Positions 58,051-64,000 of a DNA stretch of 64,000 nt are shown here, in pieces. The translations under genes were made by a program, and so were the position numbers. Positions within the stretch are counted from its first letter, which is position 1, and every line of letters begins with the position of its first letter. This DNA comes from Ascaphus truei (lineage: Eukaryota; Chordata; Amphibia; Anura; Ascaphidae), in NCBI GenBank assembly GCA_036426205.1, contig CM071568.1:43660841-43724840 (forward strand), given 5' to 3'. The notes below the pieces were generated by a model. The model made no database searches, had not been told where the DNA came from, and was given only the letters and a program-made list of their open reading frames with translations.

Positions 58051-58817
58051 GGCCCCGCTCCCAGAGTCAGCGCACCTGCGCTGCTGACAGGCGGTGCGCT
58101 GAGATACACAGACCGCGATCTGCGGTCTGTAGGGAGCGGGAGCCGAAGCGGGAGGTGGGCGGGAGGTGGGCGGGAGGTGGGAGGTTTGATCGGGAGGTGG
58201 GCGGGAGGTGGGCGGTTTGACAGGGAGGGGGGGCGTGGCTTGAGCGGAGGGACACGCTACTCTCCCCCCCCTCCCTCCACGGACTCGGGCTGGAGCTGGA
58301 AGGTAAGTTTAAACACACACACGCAGGCACTCATTCATACACGCGCACACACACAGGCAGGCACTCACGCACTCATACACACACACACGCGCGCACACAC
58401 AGGCAGGCACTCACGCACTCATACACACACACACACACAGACAGAGGCAGGCACTCGGGCACACACACACACAGACAGGCACTCACGCACTCAGACACAT
58501 ACACACACAGACAGGCACGCACACACACAGACACACACACAGAGAAAGGCACTCACCTGCTTTCACTCCACACTCCTCCTCGCTCCCCGAAGCCTCTCCT
58601 CCTCCCGAAGCCTCCCCTCCCCATTGGCTCACAGCCACACACGTCACGCGTCAAAGCTAGGAAACACCATTCTCTGGTGTCTCCAGCGGCTGACGCGCTA
58701 CAGCGTGTAGTGCTCTGTGCAGCCAGGGGGGACCGGGACCGGCTCGCGAGGATTCCCCTGCTGGTGGGGAACTCGCGACCCGCCGCCCGCGCCAACGAGC
58801 GCAGCGGGACCGAGGCC
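58051..58817. mobile_element. Harbinger-type element with internal minisatellites
   Basis: The left end GGCCCCGCTCCC is the near-inverse of the right end GGGACCGAGGCC; TAA flanks both sides (58048-58050, 58818-58820). Inside are a GGGAGGTGGGC repeat (58155-58225, quadruplex-prone) and a CA-rich minisatellite of about 34-bp units (CAGGCAGGCACTCACGCACT) at 58315-58555. No transposase. Confidence 0.7.
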
Positions 58818-58820
58818 TAA

Positions 58821-59711
58821 TTTTAGAGTGCATAAAGCAAGGCTGATTAAGTCTTGACAGCTCATGTACAAGCTATATCTATAAATCAATCTAAGCCATT
58901 CAAAGGTCACACAATCTGCACACTTTTTCAAGTCCAATCATTTCCTGGGCACAAGAGAAAAAATATATGTACTTCTTAGTGTTAAATAAGCAATCAGTGC
59001 TGTTTAAAGAAAAATAAAAAATAAAATACATATAAATATTTTATCGTATTTGATTGGTGTCCCACGTAGCAGAACCTCGACACGGGAAGCTATGGGTACT
59101 CCCTGGTTCCTGAGATATTTAATTTTAAAAGTCTATCATTATCATTATCTATCTATCACTATCATTCTTGTCTGGGAGAAACAGCACGATGACCATTGGG
59201 ATCAGCCTCACTCTTGCGGCCAATAGAAAGAAGTGCCATCATTGTGAGTTGACATTGCAGTCATCTCTGTTTTTCCTTGCAAATACTACCAAAACTACAA
59301 AAAAAAAAAAAACTAATTTCTCTGTAATTGGGGGGTCTTTGTGGCTTTGATTGCTGTGGTTCTGTTCCCGAGGCGGCTCTAAGAGCAGAGCAGTTGTGTG
59401 CTGTAAGACTCCCTGTTTCAGGTAAGAACAACTAAGTTGTCAGTGCTGCCCTAGTGTGGCAAAATGGTTACATTCAGGTATAGGAGGGTAGGGACCGTGA
59501 CATTGGAACCATTAAATATTTTACGGTGGGTAGCAGATAATATCATGTTAGACCAGGGGTGCTCAATTCCAGTTCTCAAGCCCTTCAGGTTTTCAGGATA
59601 TCTCTGCTTCAGCACAGGTAGATCAATCAGACCCTGCTTCTTAAAAAAAACAAAAAAAAAAACCTTTTAATTAGTTTTGAAATAACATGAAACAATATAA
59701 ATACAATAATT
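58821..59711. other. No gene; hAT-like repeat fragment
   Basis: CAGGGGTGCTCAATTCCAGT at about 59554, followed by CTTCAGCACAGGTAGATCAA, matches the start of a common vertebrate-type short hAT-like repeat. It appears truncated at about 59650. The rest is unassigned. Confidence 0.4.
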
Positions 59712-59715
59712 CATG

Positions 59716-60440
59716 TGTAACGGTGTTTCCCCCACCCGGTGGGAGATTTGGCCATTACGGATCATGGGGTGCATGATACCTGCTGGTAAAGGAGGGCTCA
59801 GTCGTCCGCCAATGGTAGTGTGGACACAGGAACAGGCTTTTGGGGTTCATACCCCACATATCTCTTTAGCAGTGCAGCGCCTCCATCTGCTGTAGGCTCC
59901 AGGAACTGAAGGTGATCTCCCACGGTAGAACTATTACCTCTCCCCCCAGTAAGGTCACGCACCAGGCAGGAGGTATATAACAACAGAAACGGTTTATTGT
60001 ATTCTGTACAGCACAGTTACACAGCAGGCTTCTGCCCAATGCAGTACTCTCAGCTCTCACTGAAGGATGCAGTCGTCCTAGCTCTTCCCCACCTCCCTAA
60101 CAGAGGCAGAGGTATGGTCCACACGCACTGTCCCCCAGAGGGAATTGCACAAGGGAAGGCCCCAATCTCAGGCTCCCTGTTGTGAGACCTGCCTTCCTCA
60201 GTGGGGGGGAAGGACACTACAAAATTTAGGACGGTCCTGCCTTTAAGTACTGCCAGGAGGAGGGCACCAGGTCTGGCTCACGATTGGTCATGCCAGGTCT
60301 GATGTCACCGCCTCCCACTGTCACTCAAATGCAGCTCCTCGGAGGGGAAAAACCCCATAGCAACTACTGGCAACCTGATTGTACCAGGGTTTACTGCCAG
60401 CCCAAGGGCACAATAGTAGCCATCAAGTGACCAGGCAACA
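59716..60440 (-). mobile_element. Solo LTR, 4-bp TSD CATG (GGAGGCGCTG family)
   Basis: Starts TGTAACGGTGTTTCCC, ends CAGGCAACA, with CATG at 59712-59715 and 60441-60444. On the minus strand: promoter-like region near 60245, AATAAA near 59999, family motif at 59874-59884, then the end. Clearly homologous to 3148-3896 across its length, and its terminal GGGTGGGGGAAACACCGTTA matches the gag LTR end (GGGTGGGGGAATACCCTCTA). Confidence 0.88.
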
Positions 60441-60660
60441 CATGGAAAAAACGAACTTATCAATAACTACTACAGTATACCCCTACAATCCCAACCCCCC
60501 CCCCCCACAAACACACACCATAGCTCATATATTATCTAAGAACCTTGCAAGAACACCAGATATTGCCACAAAACAAAAACAAAAAGACACCATCCTGATA
60601 TCTGAGACCTCTTCATTTCAGAATAACTAAATGTATACATTTATATGGATTTTTTTTTTA

Positions 60661-61897
60661 TGTAGCCGGGTCCCCCTCTGCTCGGTGACCCCCCCTCGTT
60701 ACCTCCGTGCCGGGAGCAATGGCGAGTGCTGCCGGCGCCAAGCGGCAGACCCGCCGGAGGTTCTGGAGGGTGGGGGCCGAGCAGGGAGCGCTCCGGTGCG
60801 CCGGAGACTCCGCGGTGGCCCGACAAGGCAGGGTGCCACCATATCGATCCTCGCGCATGTGCAGTGCGGCAAGCAGCGGCGGCGGCCCCTAGAGTGCTCG
60901 TGCATGCGCAGTGATCGCGCGAACGGCACGGCCAATCAGCAGAGGGCTCACAGCAGGGACTACATCTCCCATGAGCCTCAGGAGCGCCCCACGTGACCCC
61001 AGGGAGCCAATAGGGCTACAGCATCTCCCTGCAGAGGAGAATAGATACTTTTTGCGGGGTTTGGAGCACGTTAGTCGGCATCAGGAGCAGCTAGGGGAAG
61101 GAGGTAGGGTGCAGGAGTCAGTGACTCCCTGCACTAGGCCAGCAGCCCCCTAGGCCCCAGATAGCCCTGAGTGACCAGTAGTATTGAGTGTTGTAGGGAC
61201 AGGCCCCAGGTTAGGGACCCTGCCCCTTATTATCCAGAGTCAGTTAGGGACACAGCGGACGCGGCACGTCCATCCAGAGGTTTGGGCTCAGACCTCCGCT
61301 GCGGCTGCAGCAGCCATCCGGGTGGGATCGCCCCGGATGGTAGTTCCTGTATTCACTCGTCATCAGGATCCTTTGCGAAGTTCCTTGGCAGGCCCGGGCA
61401 CTGGAGTGCTTGGCAGGTAATCTTCAAGTGCAACAACTATACCATCTATTCATACAAGACATAGTGGCTTCGCAGTCACACATATATTTATCTCACTTGA
61501 GGGTGGAGGACATAGTGTGTGGGGTTACTGGACACAGGGTGGGATCACCCGGTGAAAGGGGGTAGTGTCCTGCGAGACGCAGTAGTAGTGTCTCCTCTAG
61601 AGAGGGACACCTGTTGATACATATGAATAAGTACGTTTGCTACAGTAAAGTCATTGGTTGTTTTATATGCTGTGTGTGTGATATACTGTATATAAATTGT
61701 CCTGTGAGGATCACCCCCCTCTGGTGGGAGCCATCGCAGGTGGAGGCGCTGCACCGAGTACGAGGTTACTCCTATTCTTATACGTGGCGGAGGCATAGGC
61801 CCCCTGTGAGCCTAACAGGTAAAGCACCACACCTGGTAACATTAGGTTCCCCGCACACACTTACCATATGCTATTGGGTGGGGGAATACCCTCTACA
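60661..61897 (+). mobile_element. 5' LTR of gag-bearing Ty3/gypsy-like element
   Basis: Starts TGTAGCCGGGTCCCCC and ends GGGGGAATACCCTCTACA, inverted at the tips. CCAAT is at about 61007; AATAAG or TATAAA words near 61625-61695 may serve polyadenylation. The family motif GGAGGCGCTGC is at 61742-61752. It is followed at 61900 by a primer-binding-like site and at 61957 by gag. The 3' LTR is not in the window, so no duplication can be tested; homology to three solo LTRs fixes the right end. Confidence 0.8.
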
Positions 61898-61899
61898 TT

Positions 61900-61917
61900 T
61901 GGAGGCGCTGCTGAGAT
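61900..61917 (+). other. Putative primer-binding site
   Basis: TGGAGGCGCTGCTGAGAT starts two bases after the LTR end, with TGG matching a tRNA CCA tail. I could not match the rest to a particular tRNA from memory. The same 11 bases also occur inside the LTR at 61742. Confidence 0.5.
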
Positions 61918-61956
61918 TCTACCTGGGGTGCCCTATTCCTTATCAAATTATCCAAA

Positions 61957-63501
61957 TTGAACTCCATCATGTCCGTGCCATCAAAGCCAGACGTAATCGA
62001 CTGGGCCTTAGCGCGCCGATTGTCCCCAAGGCGCGTGGTTGCAGTGGCGGGAGTATCCAATGATACGGACTACTACACAGTATGCACACAAGTAACAAAT
62101 TGTCCGGGACTGACCACTGCCCGGATGGTAGACTTTGAACTTGATGTTAATGGCCGGGGGACCACCTACCTCATGGCCACTGAATGTGACATATGCTCCG
62201 AAACTGTTCCCCATTTATTAAACCTACCAGAACCCTCCACAGAGTACTGTCTCATGATATATGCTGACCCGCAGGCTCCCGAAGAACTGTCCGCCAGTGC
62301 TGCGCCAAACACAACCCCCCAGGTGACCAGTACGCCTCACGGGGTAAATCCCCCCAAGGTCTCCTTTACCCTGAGCGGCTTCGGGGGAGTCAGCAGCTGG
62401 GTGGGGAGTCCACCCACCTCGCCTACTCCTGATAGACGGCCAGGCGGCCTCCCAACCATGCCTAGCGTAGGAGCTGGAACCAGTAGTCAGCCCCTTAGTG
62501 GAGATCTTTCCTTGAATGTGATAGCCTCCCAACTAGTAGAAGCTGTAACCATCTCGACCCAAGCACAGAACTACCGGAAACTAAAGGCCTTTTCTGGGAA
62601 TCTGCCGACGCCTTCAGGAGAAGAAGGGATCGAGACATGGAGGGACCATACTCTCCAAGCAATAGCGGAGTGGTCGTGCTCCAAAGCCAGCAAAAGGCAG
62701 AGGCTGGTTGAGTGCCTCCGAGCCCCAGCCTCCCAGCTGGTGCGGACGCATTGTGAAGTGGAAGGAGTAGTTACGGCACAGGAACTGGTGGAAATGCTCA
62801 CTCAGTCCTATACCCGAGAAGACGACGAGGATGAGCTGATGGCCCAGTTCAAAGCTCTTCGCCAAAAAGGAGAGGATTTGTCTGCCTTCGTCCGCAAACT
62901 ACAGCTGTCACTGGGGACCCTCCTGTCCAAAAACAACATTTCAGTCGCCGAAGTGGACCGGTACCGATTCAAACAGCTACTAAAGGGGTCATTGCCTGAT
63001 CACAACATAGCTATAATGATGCGGGCCGCCCCGATCGCTGCTGTACCACCCAGCTACATGGAATTGTTGAGTCACATCAGAAGACACAAGGTGCAGCTAC
63101 ATTTGCATGAATCCAAAAAGACCAAGGATACCATCAAGGGTGACACCTCTGCCCCCTCCGCCCCAAAGGGCAAGAAATCTTCCCACCAGGAGGAGGAGGT
63201 GGCTCACAAATCGCCTGCCGGGAAGGGCCGTACCTCCGAGAGATCATCTTCCACGTACAAGGGTCGTCCTGAACGCCGTGAAGTAGTTTGCTATAACTGC
63301 GGGAAGAAGGGCCACTTCTCCAGCGATTGCCCGGAGAGGGAGGACCCTCCGGAGGAAAAACCTCCCGATAGAGGAAATTCAGCCCGGTCAATGGTCTGCC
63401 GCGTACAAAGGGCAGAGTCTGACCCAGAAACTCCTACTGGAACCGAAGATGTTCCTTCTAACTCCGGTCCCAGTGATGACGCCTTACCAAGGGAAGCTTA
63501 A
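61957..63501 (+). CDS. LTR retrotransposon Gag, intact 514-codon ORF
   Basis: Structural Gag of a Ty3/gypsy-type element, related in layout to the PNMA-type Gag genes of vertebrates. The N-terminal about 200 residues are variable and Pro/Ser-rich (about 100-175). A capsid-like helical domain spans about residues 206-346, with KLKAFSGNLPTPSGEEGIET, WRDHTLQAI and RFKQLLKGSLPDH. A basic linker follows, then one zinc knuckle CYNCGKKGHFSSDC (CX2CX4HX4C, residues 445-458) that would bind RNA. It ends TTGAAGCT-like ...PREA then TAA. The first ATG (61957) is 57 bp after the primer site; an alternative ATG is at 61969. Uninterrupted, so relatively young compared with neighbours. Confidence 0.85.
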   Translation: MNSIMSVPSKPDVIDWALARRLSPRRVVAVAGVSNDTDYYTVCTQVTNCPGLTTARMVDFELDVNGRGTTYLMATECDICSETVPHLLNLPEPSTEYCLMIYADPQAPEELSASAAPNTTPQVTSTPHGVNPPKVSFTLSGFGGVSSWVGSPPTSPTPDRRPGGLPTMPSVGAGTSSQPLSGDLSLNVIASQLVEAVTISTQAQNYRKLKAFSGNLPTPSGEEGIETWRDHTLQAIAEWSCSKASKRQRLVECLRAPASQLVRTHCEVEGVVTAQELVEMLTQSYTREDDEDELMAQFKALRQKGEDLSAFVRKLQLSLGTLLSKNNISVAEVDRYRFKQLLKGSLPDHNIAIMMRAAPIAAVPPSYMELLSHIRRHKVQLHLHESKKTKDTIKGDTSAPSAPKGKKSSHQEEEVAHKSPAGKGRTSERSSSTYKGRPERREVVCYNCGKKGHFSSDCPEREDPPEEKPPDRGNSARSMVCRVQRAESDPETPTGTEDVPSNSGPSDDALPREA

Positions 63502-63633
63502 AGTCAAGTCGGCCCCTCGGCCATCATGCCTGTTGTCCTGGAAGGGATCTATGCATCTGCCCTACTGGACACTGGATCCCAAGTGACCATTATATACCGC
63601 AAAAGCAAAAAAGACGGTGCAAAACAGCGCTAA
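63502..63633 (+). pseudogene. Start of protease (pol), truncated
   Basis: In the same frame as gag, directly after its TAA, the reading continues through MPVVLEGIYASALLDTGSQV, TIIYR. LLDTGS is the retroviral-type aspartic protease active site (Asp at 63568). Homology ends at about 63597, where unrelated A-rich sequence begins, and the frame stops at 63631. Reverse transcriptase, RNase H and integrase are missing from the window. Confidence 0.75.
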
Positions 63634-64000
63634 AGAACATACGCCCCTATTGGGACAATTAATAAAAAATGGCAGCCTGACAACAACTGACTGTACAGTC
63701 AGTAACACAAGTGAAAAGGAAAAAAGACAATGTCGGCGCCAAACAATAAAAATGAATCAAACCATATGGTGAATAGTCCAAATCAAAGTCCTTGGATGAT
63801 ACAGGTGGGTGGGCAATTGCAAACTCTCTCCAGGACGTGACGTGATATATGAAAAATAAAAAGAAATAATTATAGTGCAGTATGCCAATACATAGGGACA
63901 TAAAAACATATAACACTAACAACATGAAACATACAAGACAGACTAACAACAACAACAGGCCAGACTAAGATGGCGGCCGTAGCTCTCTCTCCGGCTTCCC
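63634..64000. other. Unassigned A-rich sequence
   Basis: Replaces the rest of pol. The A-rich part (63840-63960) resembles the A-rich DNA near hammerhead-like copies, but no core is present. The element truncating pol is not identified. Confidence 0.35.

Noticed and set aside
58177..58710. 177-codon His/Thr-rich frame
   Set aside because: It follows CA-rich minisatellites inside a Harbinger-type element.
60631..60996. 121-codon frame upstream of gag
   Set aside because: It lies in the U3 part of the 5' LTR; no homology and overlapping GC-rich frames.

Overview
This window is eukaryotic nuclear DNA that is almost entirely transposable elements. I found no host gene, rRNA, tRNA or CRISPR that I can support. 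The combination of L1 and CR1/L2-type LINEs, Penelope-like elements, Tc1, Tigger, hAT and Harbinger DNA elements, Ty3/gypsy-like LTR elements and long CA/TA microsatellites points to an amphibian, most likely a frog. This is inference from repeat content; no species-diagnostic gene is present.

Layout. 1-18 kb: a rearranged Tc1 fragment, three solo LTRs (3148-3896, 8298-9111, 16111-16489), a Tigger-type MITE, a decayed hAT transposase and a long-TIR element, separated by sequence I cannot assign. 18.1-31.0 kb: a stack of nested insertions. A minus-strand Penelope-like element (PLE) is split by a long minus-strand L1 (18733-28627, 12-bp target duplication). That L1 was itself entered by an LTR, a LINE 3' end, a perfect palindrome and an unassigned segment. 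The rest of the PLE carries two MITEs and another solo LTR. 31-44.7 kb: L1 and CR1-like fragments, a poly-G tract, microsatellites and minisatellites. 44.7-52.0 kb: a Tigger-like element containing a solo LTR containing a MITE, followed by a 3.9-kb fold-back element built of nested palindromes. 52-64 kb: more LTRs and a Harbinger-type element. At the right edge is one LTR retroelement with 5' LTR, primer-binding-like site, a complete 514-codon gag and a truncated protease.

Two themes recur. First, at least eight short modules have the form CTGANGA-like core, hairpin, GAAAC, then GCGTT or GCGTC. That is the layout of small hammerhead ribozymes, which are known from Penelope-like elements. Two copies (about 34.6 and 55.8 kb) keep the CTGANGA half, and one also keeps GAAA. 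Second, five LTRs share the motif GGAGGCGCTG 155-197 bp from their 3' ends. The same motif sits directly after the 5' LTR of the gag element, where a primer-binding site belongs. All four solo members of this set have 4-bp target duplications.

All coordinates and alignments were made by eye. Boundaries supported by target-site duplications are the firmest; element names rest on recognised protein motifs or terminal sequences, not on database searches.
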